From positions 6,501,014-6,565,013 of the forward strand of contig NZ_CP025096.1 of assembly GCF_002831565.1 (NCBI RefSeq): a DNA stretch of 64,000 nucleotides. Direction: 5' to 3'. This stretch comes from Spirosoma pollinicola (GTDB lineage Bacteria > Bacteroidota > Bacteroidia > Cytophagales > Spirosomataceae). This document shows, piece by piece, positions 7,474-17,062 of the stretch. The position numbers were made by a program, and so were the translations under genes. Below the pieces are notes generated by a model. That model had not been told where the DNA came from. It did no database searches and saw nothing but the letters and a program-made list of their open reading frames with translations. The first letter of the stretch is position 1; every line of letters starts with the position of its first letter.

Positions 7474-10314
7474 TTGAAAAATGGGGTACAGTGCATTTCA
7501 GGGGCTTTTTCTCCGGTTGCATGGTGCCTCATTTTGTCGTTTTTAATCGGATCAGGAAGCCCCCTCAAGGCACAGTCAACCAGCGAAGAACTTAAGTTAA
7601 ACTGGCAAAAGGAGCTTAGTCAACGCCACATTACTCTACGCGAACGTACGCTTCGACTGGCACAGCAGAGAGGCTGGCCCCTTAGCAAAAACTATTCCAA
7701 TCAACGAGTTCTTCAACTTCAGGAAATTGATGCGCTGGGCCAGCCGGTTTATTATACCCTCCATAATGTTGAAGCGGCACGCGGCACGCAAACGCAGGCT
7801 TTACAGGGAAACGGCTCTTTACCCATTGCCCTGTCGGGCGGTTCGGCGGTTATGGCTGGCCGATTAGGATTGTGGGATGGTGGTAAGGTGCTGGAATCAC
7901 ACAACGAGTTTGGTGGAGCCGTTGCCAGAATTACCCAGAAAGATAATCTTACTACGCTCAATAACCACACCACCCACCTTGCGGGAACACTCATTGCCAA
8001 AGGCATTAACGCACAGGCGAAGGGAATGGCATTCGGGTCACAACTGTCTGTTTGGGATTATACCAACGACATAACCGAACTCACTTCCACAGCCTCGAAT
8101 CTACTTATCTCAAATCATTCATACGGCCCGGTCGTTGGTTGGGTCTACAATGAATCCCGCCCCGGCAAAGACCCCAATCTGAAATGGGAATGGTGGGGTA
8201 ATACACAAATAAGTGAAACAGAGGATTATCTTTTCGGCTTTTATACGGCAAATACCCGCGATCTGGACAGGATAGCCTACAACAATCCGTTCTTTCTGAT
8301 GGTACGCTCGGCAGATAATAAGCGTAGTGAAACCGGCCCACCTACGGGAACACCTTATTTCCTGAAAAACACAGATACAAAAAGCACCCTGGCCCGAAGC
8401 CAAAATGATACCTATGATGTTATTCCAGGGGAAGCTACAGCAAAAAACGTTTTGACCGTTGGGGCCGCCAATGTATCGTTTACCGATCAAAACAAGGCCG
8501 TCCTGTTGGGAACAATGGGCTTTAGTGGCTGGGGACCAACCGACGACGGGCGCATAAAACCAGACCTGTTAGGTATTGGCTCAGATGTATTGTCGTCTTT
8601 GAGCACCAGCAATACTGCCTATGGCATCTATAGTGGTACGTCGATGGCATCGGCAAATGTGGCAGGCTCGCTCTTTTTATTACAGGAATTATATGCCACC
8701 CAACGAGCCGGCGGTTTACCTACCAGCGGGCAATTTATGCGGGCGGCAACGTTAAAGGGGCTGGCAATTCATACCGCTACCCGGCCCAACCCATCCGCCG
8801 GACCTGATTACCGGCAAGGCTGGGGACTCCTGAATACAGAAGCCGCAGCCCGCCTTTTGTTGAATGAAAATCTGGCAAATCTGGTACTGGAAAAAGCATT
8901 GGTCTCCAGTGGCACGTTTACGCAATCCATCGTTGCACAGGGAAATGAACCCTTGCTGATAACCCTCTGCTGGACAGATCCCGAAGGAACGACCACCAGC
9001 GTTACGTCCAGTTCAGTCAATAGCCGAACGCCCAAACTCGTCAACGATCTTGATTTACGCCTGAAAACGAGTCAGCAAACAGAGTTTCCCTTCATACTAA
9101 ATCCAGCCCAACCTGCTCTGGCAGCTGGTCGGGGCGATAACATTCGGGACAACGTCGAACAGATTTACATTGCCAATCCGGTGGCCGGGCAAACTTATAC
9201 CCTTACGGTTTCGCACAAGGGAACGATGACTTATTCCAGCCAGCCATTCTCTGTTATTGTCAGCGGGCTGACCCACACGAACTGCCAGCTAACAGCCTCT
9301 ATCCAGCCCAGAAAAGATACATCTATATGTAGCGGCACACCCTTTTTTCTTCAGGCCTCTACAAATACAACGGGCTTAAAATACCAATGGCTACGCGATG
9401 GGGTTGTGGTAGCCAGTACATCAAATCCTGCTTATCAGGTCACCAGAACGGGCTCTTATTTACTGCGTATTACAGATACAAAAGGCTGTGCAGCCACCTC
9501 CCAGCCTGTACGGGTAGACGTCCGAACGCCGACGGCCATCATGACACCAGGCACGGATCAATTGCTTTGTGACGACAAGATGGTTGTTACATTACAGACG
9601 ACGGCAAGTTCACCGAGCGAAACGATAGATTGGCTTTATAACGGAGTTGTTATTGACAACAACCACGCAATTACCTTCAGTACCAGTTTGCCAGGCAGTT
9701 ATCAGGTTCGGGTAACACAGGATGGTTGTCAGGCACTGTCAGCCGCAACTAAACTGGTACTTACATCTATTCGCCATCTAGACATAACCCCTCAGGAAAC
9801 AGAACTTATCTTACCTCTGGGTGGTACAGTGACCCTGAAAGCCACAGTCGATACGTCGTATCGCTACCAATGGTATCGGGATGGCCAGATTTTATCGAAT
9901 GGCAATCAGTATCGTTTTCTTGTCACTCAGGCAGGTGATTACAAAGTGCAGGTGAAGCAAAAAGATTGTGTTGCCTGGTCAACAAATCGACTTGTACAGA
10001 CAACAGCAGCTATATCCAGTACAACGACGTCGTCAACGGCACCCGTTACCGCCGATCCCGGTGATCAGTTCATCGTATATCCCAACCCCACAGATAATAC
10101 CCTTTCTATACATTATGCAAGCCCGCTGGCAACTCAGGCCGAAGCCAGGCTGTTTAATGCTCAGGGCGTTTTGCTACAATTGCCCGTTTCGCTCAAGGCG
10201 CAAAATGGTCATTTTGAAGCACATATATCTGTTCTTAACCTACCGGCTGGTACATACATTTTACAGCTTACAGACGGCCGCTCAACCCAAACGGAGCGAT
10301 TTATAAAAAAGTAA
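7474..10314 (+). CDS. Secreted S8 (subtilisin-like) protease with Ig-like domains and type IX sorting tail
   Basis: A 946-residue paralogue of the preceding gene. The triad is Asp135 (LWDGG), His165 (HTTHLAG) and Ser390 (GTSMASANVAG). Long stretches align with the first protease (SNHSYG, KWEWWG, GWGPTDDGRIKPD, CWTDPxGT), so the pair arose by tandem duplication. It lacks the GEVED module and has three Ig-like repeats (YQWLRDG, IDWLYNG, YQWYRDG) before a type IX sorting domain starting at VYPNP, residue 868. The start is a TTG at 7474, chosen because a good signal peptide ending SPLKAQ follows and no suitable ATG is in frame; this is the least certain part. The 42-base gap to the first gene suggests an operon. 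Confidence 0.85.
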   Translation: MKNGVQCISGAFSPVAWCLILSFLIGSGSPLKAQSTSEELKLNWQKELSQRHITLRERTLRLAQQRGWPLSKNYSNQRVLQLQEIDALGQPVYYTLHNVEAARGTQTQALQGNGSLPIALSGGSAVMAGRLGLWDGGKVLESHNEFGGAVARITQKDNLTTLNNHTTHLAGTLIAKGINAQAKGMAFGSQLSVWDYTNDITELTSTASNLLISNHSYGPVVGWVYNESRPGKDPNLKWEWWGNTQISETEDYLFGFYTANTRDLDRIAYNNPFFLMVRSADNKRSETGPPTGTPYFLKNTDTKSTLARSQNDTYDVIPGEATAKNVLTVGAANVSFTDQNKAVLLGTMGFSGWGPTDDGRIKPDLLGIGSDVLSSLSTSNTAYGIYSGTSMASANVAGSLFLLQELYATQRAGGLPTSGQFMRAATLKGLAIHTATRPNPSAGPDYRQGWGLLNTEAAARLLLNENLANLVLEKALVSSGTFTQSIVAQGNEPLLITLCWTDPEGTTTSVTSSSVNSRTPKLVNDLDLRLKTSQQTEFPFILNPAQPALAAGRGDNIRDNVEQIYIANPVAGQTYTLTVSHKGTMTYSSQPFSVIVSGLTHTNCQLTASIQPRKDTSICSGTPFFLQASTNTTGLKYQWLRDGVVVASTSNPAYQVTRTGSYLLRITDTKGCAATSQPVRVDVRTPTAIMTPGTDQLLCDDKMVVTLQTTASSPSETIDWLYNGVVIDNNHAITFSTSLPGSYQVRVTQDGCQALSAATKLVLTSIRHLDITPQETELILPLGGTVTLKATVDTSYRYQWYRDGQILSNGNQYRFLVTQAGDYKVQVKQKDCVAWSTNRLVQTTAAISSTTTSSTAPVTADPGDQFIVYPNPTDNTLSIHYASPLATQAEARLFNAQGVLLQLPVSLKAQNGHFEAHISVLNLPAGTYILQLTDGRSTQTERFIKK

Positions 10315-10355
10315 ACCGGTTCATTTACGGCCTAACGCCAACAAATGAACCGGTT
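10314..10355. terminator. Bidirectional hairpin terminator
   Basis: A perfect 13-base stem (10314-10326 with 10343-10355, core AACCGGTTCATTT) and 16-base loop lies directly after the stop codon of the second secreted protease and before the converging third protease gene. There is no long T-run, so its strength is uncertain. Confidence 0.65.
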
Positions 10356-10388
10356 CTTGTTCAGCACCTCAACAGGCGTCGATTATAC

Positions 10389-12002
10389 CTATTTTCCTTT
10401 TCCGGAAGTTGCTTCCTGAGCTAAAGCCAGTTTCACAGCGTCATACAAATTGACGATTCCACCCGTTTTCGACAAGGTAGCAAAGCCAACTGTATCGGTC
10501 GATTCAGGCTTTGTGACTTTGGTGCTATAGGGCGTTGCCGATTGCAGGATGATGCGCTTAATGTCAGCATACGTCAACTTCGGGAAGTATGACTTCAATA
10601 CGGCCGCTACCCCTGCCACGACTGGTGAGGCCATGCTTGTACCGCTATTGTTTTCGTATTTGCTTCCCGGTACGGTCGAATAAATATCCTTACCCGGTGC
10701 AAACACATCGACATTCTGTTTACCGTAATTAGAAAAACTGGCGATCAGATCGGCGGTATTAGGTTCGGCACTAGCCCCTACCGTTATTACGTTTGGAATG
10801 GCTGAGCCATCAATAAACCGGGGAGCCGGATAGTTTGCTGCGGTATCAATGTCTTTGCCATCATTACCAGCCGCATGAATCATGAGCACGCCTTTTGTAA
10901 GCGCGTAGCGTTCAGCATCTTCCACTGTTTTCCGCTGGGGCGAGTAATCCTTACCGAAACTCATGTTAATGATCTGCGCTCCGTTGTCAACCGCATACCG
11001 GATAGCATTAGCCACATCTTTATCGCGTTCGTCGCCATCAGGCACCGCCCGAACACCCATGATCTGTACGGCATCGGCAATACCCATCACCCCCAGATTA
11101 TTGGTACGGTCAGCCCCAATGATACCAGCTACGTGTGTACCGTGGTCAGGACGAGGCCCCGCAATATCGGCGTTACCGTAATCACGCTGCGTCATATCGT
11201 TCGGGTTGTCGCCTACAATTTCACGGCTATTAAAGTCGGGATTGTAGTTGTACTCGGCCCGTGACTTGAGTTGCTCATTGGCTTTTTCGAGTTCACTCAT
11301 AACCACATCTGTATCGGCAGCGCCCTGTTGGCGTAACAGGCGTAATATACCGGCTACAGGCCGTTTCAGCGCGGCATCACTCAGCGTGTCGGCAGCTTTA
11401 CGCAACGTCAATGTATCAAGCTTCGATACATTAAGCGCCTTCTTCAAGGTTGTAACGGCTGAGGTAAATTGCTCAGAAAATTGACTGATGCCCTGATATT
11501 GCGACTTATACTGAGCCTGATTTTTTTCAACCTCAGCTTTTGTTTTTACATACAGGTCATACTCTTTCTGTTGCTCTGGCTTGAGTGTTTTCCGGTCGAC
11601 CGCAGTTTTACCTTCATAGGTAGGTTTAAGCTGCGCGTAAAGGCGAGTTACCTCGGCAGTTTCATACCCAACATTCCGGCCATCTTTACCACCGATGAAG
11701 TTCCAGCCATGCACATCGTCTACATAGCCGTTTTTATCGTCGTCTTTACCATTACCAGCTATTTCTTTAGGATTTAGCCACAACACCCGACGAAGATCTT
11801 CGTGGGTTGTGTCAATTCCTCCATCAATAACGGCTACGATAACAGGGGTTGGTTTACGCCCTTTAAGTAGTTCGTTATACGTCCGCTCAACACTGATTCC
11901 AGCTGTTTTATCGGTTTTATCACGCAGATACCACTGCGTTTCCTGCGCCAACGCTGCTACTGAGAACAGACAAACAGACGCGCTAAAAAGGAGTTTCTTC
12001 AT
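10389..12002 (-). CDS. S8 family serine protease (subtilisin-like), exported
   Basis: A 537-residue protein with a clear Sec signal peptide (MKKLLFSASVCLFSVAALAQ). The triad is Asp60 (VAVIDGGID), His287 (HGTHVAGI) and Ser456 (GTSMASP), with the oxyanion Asn in AAGN at 380. About 160 residues separate Asp from the next conserved block. That insertion (about 115-275) is charged and probably helical, and is absent from the two neighbouring proteases. There is no type IX sorting domain, so it is likely periplasmic or on the outer membrane rather than released. It converges with the tandem proteases and is not closely related to them. A role in envelope protein turnover is plausible but not shown. 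Confidence 0.87.
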   Translation of the reverse strand: MKKLLFSASVCLFSVAALAQETQWYLRDKTDKTAGISVERTYNELLKGRKPTPVIVAVIDGGIDTTHEDLRRVLWLNPKEIAGNGKDDDKNGYVDDVHGWNFIGGKDGRNVGYETAEVTRLYAQLKPTYEGKTAVDRKTLKPEQQKEYDLYVKTKAEVEKNQAQYKSQYQGISQFSEQFTSAVTTLKKALNVSKLDTLTLRKAADTLSDAALKRPVAGILRLLRQQGAADTDVVMSELEKANEQLKSRAEYNYNPDFNSREIVGDNPNDMTQRDYGNADIAGPRPDHGTHVAGIIGADRTNNLGVMGIADAVQIMGVRAVPDGDERDKDVANAIRYAVDNGAQIINMSFGKDYSPQRKTVEDAERYALTKGVLMIHAAGNDGKDIDTAANYPAPRFIDGSAIPNVITVGASAEPNTADLIASFSNYGKQNVDVFAPGKDIYSTVPGSKYENNSGTSMASPVVAGVAAVLKSYFPKLTYADIKRIILQSATPYSTKVTKPESTDTVGFATLSKTGGIVNLYDAVKLALAQEATSGKGK

Positions 12003-12089
12003 GAATTAAGAACAAAAAATCTCCACAAATTACGAAGAAACCGGCTTAAGTTTAGCTTAAAAATTGTTAAACGGCCCTCATATTGTTCT

Positions 12090-13205
12090 CTATGGCTTGG
12101 CTGCGTGACTATTCTTATAGTGCTCTTTTAGCAGATCTTCGCCCCAATCATTCGTTAAATCCCGCACAACGGTGTGAATGTGGTTGGCATTGGTTTGGGT
12201 GTTATCATACTCAATCAGGATCGTGGGACCATGAATTCGGTAATACCACCCTTTCCCGTCGCCCAGCTCTGGCGTTAAATCACCCGCCCAGGCAAAACGC
12301 AGACTATCCAACCCAGATTTTTCCAGTTTAGCCATTTGTTGTTTAGCCAGCGTAATCCGGTAATTAGTCATATACACTTGTAGTAATGACAAAAATAGCT
12401 TGCGCTGCTCGGCAGTCATTTCAGATAACATGAGGCCATCCATTTTCTCGATCGAGGCCATCCGTTTATTGGTTGTCACGATTTCAGGATAAGCCACGGC
12501 GCCTACTATTGCTTTTTTTAGCTGGTCGGGCGTAAGCGTTTTCAGTAAGGCAAATGCCTGTTCGGTTTCCTGCTTTAGAATCTCTCTCCCTTTCTGGGGC
12601 AAATCATTTATGCGTGGGTCAGCCATGCGTTTATCGGCCATAGTGGCGTCATACTTTAATACACCTGGATTACTGCCAAAGAACGTGGGTGTCTGGGCCA
12701 GCACCTGACCGGTCAGCGACAAAAACTGTAGGGATAAGTGATGCCCTTCAATGCGCCAGCTCCAGGGAGTTTTCTCTGCCGGATCACCGAATACGGTGAA
12801 GGAATAATTTTCAGGGTCGCGATAGACATCGTTAGGAGGGCGGTTATCGATAACACGCAACACATTTTCCATATCTATAATGGATGTCGCCTTATCATAC
12901 CCCTGATTGCTCAGTCCGGTTTTGAGCATAGCCATTGCCGCCTGGCGCTGATCTGCAGTCATTTGTTTAAGTGGCAGCCCTTTACGTTCGCGGGGAACAT
13001 AGTGCCAGTTAAATCGCTCGACGTCATCGAGCGGGTATATCGCCACCTTACGTTGTTCTGGCGTCAGCAAGCCCAAAAATGTTGTGGCGGCATCAAGCAT
13101 ATCGTCCTTGACACGCTGCTGGGCAGCTGTTGGCTTTTTAGGAGAAGCCGTTTGCTGAGCCAATGCCTGAACAGACAATAAACAGAATAAAAGGAAGGGT
13201 TTCAT
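12090..13205 (-). CDS. DUF3500 domain-containing exported protein
   Basis: A 371-residue protein. I place the start at the ATG at 13205 because MKPFLLFCLLSVQALAQ is a good signal peptide; the open frame extends 16 codons further with no signal character. DUF3500 features are visible: LTPEQRKVAIYPLDDVERFNWHYVP, a second LTPDQLKKAI repeat, and the C-terminal PTILIEYDNTQTNANHIHTVVRDLxNDWG segment. The function of this family is unknown. It is divergent from the membrane-protein gene at 13370 and separated by 87 bases from the upstream protease on the same strand, so it may be transcribed independently. Confidence 0.8.
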   Translation of the reverse strand: MKPFLLFCLLSVQALAQQTASPKKPTAAQQRVKDDMLDAATTFLGLLTPEQRKVAIYPLDDVERFNWHYVPRERKGLPLKQMTADQRQAAMAMLKTGLSNQGYDKATSIIDMENVLRVIDNRPPNDVYRDPENYSFTVFGDPAEKTPWSWRIEGHHLSLQFLSLTGQVLAQTPTFFGSNPGVLKYDATMADKRMADPRINDLPQKGREILKQETEQAFALLKTLTPDQLKKAIVGAVAYPEIVTTNKRMASIEKMDGLMLSEMTAEQRKLFLSLLQVYMTNYRITLAKQQMAKLEKSGLDSLRFAWAGDLTPELGDGKGWYYRIHGPTILIEYDNTQTNANHIHTVVRDLTNDWGEDLLKEHYKNSHAAKP

Positions 13206-13369
13206 AAGTGAAAAAGTTGTTAGGTAATTGACAAAGCTTTCGACTATCGACATTTACCTATTTGGCTGTAATTGCCACTCCATCAACTGATTTATACGAT
13301 ATATCCTTATTTCATTAACAACCACAGCTGTTTGACAGTTTACAGGTTAACTCACTGTCAACGAAAGAT

Positions 13370-14479
13370 ATGTCCACCCGGCCACCAAATGATAGCTCAG
13401 GTCCATTCGACCACCTGGCACTGCGCTACCTGCGCCAGTCCCTGGACACATCACATCCAACCGATGAGCCTTATGTATTAAATTCGATAGAAAGTCGAGT
13501 CATTCGGCGAACCAAAATAGTTACCCTCACCATGGCGGTTTTGCTTGGTGTTATGGGTGTTTTATTACTTTATGGCCCTCAGTACGTCTGGCCGGATCTA
13601 TTTTCAGGCACAACCGTCTGGTTTTTAGGCGATGCTTACGAACTGCCGCTTATTACAACTCTTTATGGCGTGCTGTTGGTGTATGTAGAGGTGAATTTGC
13701 TGGTTGTTCTGAATCTTCACGCGGTAAAGATGATTATGCGCGTATGTCAATTTCCCAACGCTCACGACGCCCAGTATGATCGTCATTTGCAGGCATTGGC
13801 CGATGCGGCTTTAGAGAAAACGAACAGAGGTATTCTACGTTTCGGAATAGACCCCTATTTAAATATGCCGCGCTGGGGTCTCACTATCTTCTTTCTGCTG
13901 AATATGGTAAAGGCAGCCCTAAGCAATTTAGCCCTGAAATTTTTGTTGAAACGGTTTATTGGGCGCTTCGCCCTGCGCCAGATAACTGACCTTGCCGGTA
14001 TACCTATCTATGCGTTCTGGAATGCCTGGGCTTCATGGCAGGTACTGCACGAAGCGCAGGTTCGGGTTATGTCTCCAATAACGATTCGTGAGTTTGTGCA
14101 CGAACTACACGAAGAATGGGGCAAAAACGATCAATTACGCCCTTTGCTGCTCGAAGCATTGCAATATGTGGCTATTCTGAAACGGCAATACAACTATTCC
14201 CACTTTTTGCTTACTGAGACATTGGTTGACCGTTTTGGTCTACAGGTTGATACACCCTTAACCGGAGATTTTTTAACGCAGGTAGCACAGGCACCTATGG
14301 ATGTGCGCCGTAGTCTCGAACGGCTTATTGTTTTTGGTGTTCTGGTTGATGGTAAGCTGTCATTACTCGAAAAGAGACGGTTGAGTGAACTGCGTAAAAA
14401 CGGATTTCTTACTTATTCAGCTAATGACATACAGCGGATTGGTAACGATTACAATCAAGGGCGCGGGCTTTGGGTATAA
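13370..14479 (+). CDS. Membrane protein of unknown function (possible LBF_2804-type)
   Basis: A 369-residue protein with a soluble N-terminus and hydrophobic segments near residues 48-70, 85-118, 165-192 and 203-225. A soluble C-terminal domain follows with a stretch resembling TerB-type repeats (VFGVLVDGKLSLLEKRRLSEL). The arrangement recalls proteins annotated as LBF_2804 family, but I cannot confirm this without a search and assign no function. It is a single-gene unit, divergent from the DUF3500 gene and convergent with the dioxygenase gene 46 bases downstream. A short stem (TGACAGT with ACTGTCA) lies in the leader around 13333-13362. Confidence 0.6.
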   Translation: MSTRPPNDSSGPFDHLALRYLRQSLDTSHPTDEPYVLNSIESRVIRRTKIVTLTMAVLLGVMGVLLLYGPQYVWPDLFSGTTVWFLGDAYELPLITTLYGVLLVYVEVNLLVVLNLHAVKMIMRVCQFPNAHDAQYDRHLQALADAALEKTNRGILRFGIDPYLNMPRWGLTIFFLLNMVKAALSNLALKFLLKRFIGRFALRQITDLAGIPIYAFWNAWASWQVLHEAQVRVMSPITIREFVHELHEEWGKNDQLRPLLLEALQYVAILKRQYNYSHFLLTETLVDRFGLQVDTPLTGDFLTQVAQAPMDVRRSLERLIVFGVLVDGKLSLLEKRRLSELRKNGFLTYSANDIQRIGNDYNQGRGLWV

Positions 14480-14525
14480 TAAGCTTATCCTGAAAGCACT
14501 TTATATTCTTAGCCTTCACTTTATA

Positions 14526-15557
14526 CTACATCATTTTACCTTTGGTAAAGATATCCTCCTGATCGGGCATTGTTGGGTTAACGAATACATCGGCTCCGTT
14601 TATTGTCCGTCGAACTGGTTCCTCGGTGGGTCTCTGGCGATGATGTTTATAAGCGCTGTCAGATGAATAGTGGCACACGTATGATTTCCGTGTCAAGGCG
14701 CTGTTCCGAATGGCTTCTCCTCCATGTGCGAGCGCAGCATGCCAGATCAATACTTCTCCTTTTTTAATCAGCAAAGTTTTTTTCTCCATCCCTGCTTTTT
14801 GGCAAGCAGCGTCTAGGTATGTAGCAAAATCACCTGGATTAAGTGTCGATTCATTGTTAAAGAATATGCCATTGCCAAAGTTAAACTTAGCAATCTTATG
14901 CGACCCCGGGTAATAGGAGAGCGGACCTGCATCTATCTGCACATCTTCGAGCGCTATCCAGGCAGCCGCCAGATGGCTGGGGATTTCGGATACGACGTAG
15001 GCAAAATCTTGGTGTGTTGCCTGCTGGCTACCATATTTAAACAATAAACTCTGCATAGCAATCACCTTTTCACCAAATACAGCTTCAAGGAAAGTCACGA
15101 TATTTTTGTGAAGCATTATTTTTTTGCCAATCACCGAGTTATCGTGAAAATCATTGAATTTGATATATGGGCCGTTCAACACGGTTTTTGGCACATCCTT
15201 CACGGGCAAAATCGGGTTTGCCTGGTATTCAGGAAGATCAATCCGCACCTGTGTCTGGTATTTTTCATGGTGCTCAACCAACTCCTCAACTTCACTCCAT
15301 AACTGGTCAAGCCAGTCAGTATCAATCGCCTTGCCCAGGATGACGTACCCATTGTCACGCCAAAACGCTAATTTTTCGGCTAAATCGTAGGGGAGTTCTT
15401 TAACCGCCGGAAAGTGGTTGATAAACGACGCAATGTCAGCGTCTTTCTTATCGATCCAAGGCAATGTGTCATAAACAAATTCAGTAACTGGCTTTGCTTT
15501 TTGTTCGGGGCGGAGCACCTGCTTGGCCACAGACTTTAGTTTTGAAAGAAGACTCAT
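14526..15557 (-). CDS. Phytanoyl-CoA dioxygenase (PhyH) family protein
   Basis: A 343-residue non-haem iron, 2-oxoglutarate-dependent oxygenase. The iron facial triad is visible: His182 and Asp184 in THQDFAYV, and a distal His, probably His278, in AALAHGG, with Arg290 in LTRKSYVCHY placed to bind 2-oxoglutarate. The segment DAGPLSYYPGSHKI is typical of the family. Substrates vary widely (lipids, small natural products) and cannot be told here. No signal peptide, so cytoplasmic. In several relatives gldD follows gldE; here this dioxygenase follows gldE instead, with a 114-base gap, so co-transcription is possible but unproven. Confidence 0.82.
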   Translation of the reverse strand: MSLLSKLKSVAKQVLRPEQKAKPVTEFVYDTLPWIDKKDADIASFINHFPAVKELPYDLAEKLAFWRDNGYVILGKAIDTDWLDQLWSEVEELVEHHEKYQTQVRIDLPEYQANPILPVKDVPKTVLNGPYIKFNDFHDNSVIGKKIMLHKNIVTFLEAVFGEKVIAMQSLLFKYGSQQATHQDFAYVVSEIPSHLAAAWIALEDVQIDAGPLSYYPGSHKIAKFNFGNGIFFNNESTLNPGDFATYLDAACQKAGMEKKTLLIKKGEVLIWHAALAHGGEAIRNSALTRKSYVCHYSSDSAYKHHRQRPTEEPVRRTINGADVFVNPTMPDQEDIFTKGKMM

Positions 15558-15671
15558 AAATGATAGCGTAAACCAGGGTTTGCATCAAAAATATAAAAAC
15601 TGCCTTCTTTTACAAACTATATAACCTAAACAGCCGATAATGATTAATTATAGCGTAATAAAGGGTATGAA

Positions 15672-17021
15672 TTAGGACTGTGACTGTAGTACTTCATTGC
15701 CTTTTCTAACTCTTACTTCATTGATTCGTTTATCGTCAGCGGATACCACATGAAATAAGAAATCAGCATAAATCGTTTCTTCACCTGGTTTCGGTAGTCG
15801 ATTAAAAAGTTCAAGCAATAAACCTCCCAGTGACTCGCTGTCGCCCTGCACAGTTTCGAATGTAGTAGCATCTACATTGAGTATCCTACACACATCTGTA
15901 ATGGGCATCTTTCCTTCGAACACCACTGTCCAGTCATCTTCGCGACGATAGCCAACGGGCGTTTCATCATCAAACTCATCGTTGATATCGCCAAATATTT
16001 CTTCAATAATATCCTCAAGCGTAACCAGACCCCGTGTGCCACCATATTCATCGACCACAATTGCCATATGAACACGCCGTTTCTGGAAGTCCTGCAAGAG
16101 GTCATCCACTTTCTTGTTCTCGGGGATAAAGAAGGCGGGACGCAACAACGATTGCCAGTCAAATGAATCGTCCTGGTGAATATGCGTCAGTAAATCTTTA
16201 ATGTACAGAATACCTTCGATTTGATCGAGTGATTCATGAAAAACGGGCACCCGCGAATAGCCCGATGCGTTAATCAGCGCCATTAATTCACTAAACGTCA
16301 GGTCGTCCTCTACCGCCGAAATATCCAATCGGGCACGCATCACCTGGCGGGCTGTCAGGTTGCTGAAGTTAACGATACCTTTAAGTATTTCTTTTTCTTC
16401 AACAGTTGCATTCATTCCGGTCAATTCAACTGCCTGACTCAATTCTTCAACGGAAAGCTTGTACCCTTTTCGCTGAATACGGCGATCAACCTGATTACTC
16501 AGATTTACCAGAATCATTGCCAGTGGTCGAAATACAGTCAAGCCCATTTTAGCCAGAAAAGCTGTTTTCCGAGCCACTATCAGGTTATTTTGACTGGCAT
16601 ACACCTTGGGGACTATCTCACCGAAAAGTACAATAGCTACCGTTGTTACCAATGTTACCAACGGTAGTATCCAGCTTGTTCTCCCTTGCAAGTTTTGTGA
16701 GAACTTCCAGGTCAGGTAGGTAACAATAACAACAATAGCAATATTTAATAAATTATTGAATATTACCAACGAGGCCAGCAGCCGCTTTGGCCGTTCGAGC
16801 AATGTAGCAATACGCTGGTCATCGGCAAGGTTGCTATCCCGGCAAAGAGCCCGATCATCGGGCGATAGAGAGAAGAATGCTGCTTCGGAAGCCGATACTA
16901 AACCGGCGAGTGTCAACAGCAAAAGAATGAGGGCCGTGTAGGGGCCGTATAAATCAAAATAGGTGCTCCAGCCGTCTGTGGCCAGGAGCACCTGTCGAGG
17001 AAGAGGATCACTAAGGTCCAT
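15672..17021 (-). CDS. gldE: GldE, gliding-associated CNNM/CBS-domain membrane protein
   Basis: A 449-residue protein. The start is taken as the ATG at 17021 (MDLSDPLPRQ); the frame extends 12 codons to a TTG that almost touches ssb. The N-terminal DUF21/CNNM membrane region (about 25-180) begins LILLLLTLAGLVSASEAAFFSLS, followed by two CBS domains (about 205-330; RVPVFHE, VVDEYGGTRGLVTLEDIIEEIFGDI) and a C-terminal CorC_HlyC domain. The family includes magnesium/cobalt efflux proteins; GldE is needed for gliding or supports GldD in Flavobacterium. The order mutY-ssb-gldE is conserved in Bacteroidota and supports the name over a generic transporter. gldD, usually next, is not present here. 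Confidence 0.85.
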   Translation of the reverse strand: MDLSDPLPRQVLLATDGWSTYFDLYGPYTALILLLLTLAGLVSASEAAFFSLSPDDRALCRDSNLADDQRIATLLERPKRLLASLVIFNNLLNIAIVVIVTYLTWKFSQNLQGRTSWILPLVTLVTTVAIVLFGEIVPKVYASQNNLIVARKTAFLAKMGLTVFRPLAMILVNLSNQVDRRIQRKGYKLSVEELSQAVELTGMNATVEEKEILKGIVNFSNLTARQVMRARLDISAVEDDLTFSELMALINASGYSRVPVFHESLDQIEGILYIKDLLTHIHQDDSFDWQSLLRPAFFIPENKKVDDLLQDFQKRRVHMAIVVDEYGGTRGLVTLEDIIEEIFGDINDEFDDETPVGYRREDDWTVVFEGKMPITDVCRILNVDATTFETVQGDSESLGGLLLELFNRLPKPGEETIYADFLFHVVSADDKRINEVRVRKGNEVLQSQS

Positions 17022-17062
17022 GTATATTAAATCTCGTTCAACAACTGAGCGCGTCAAGTAGG

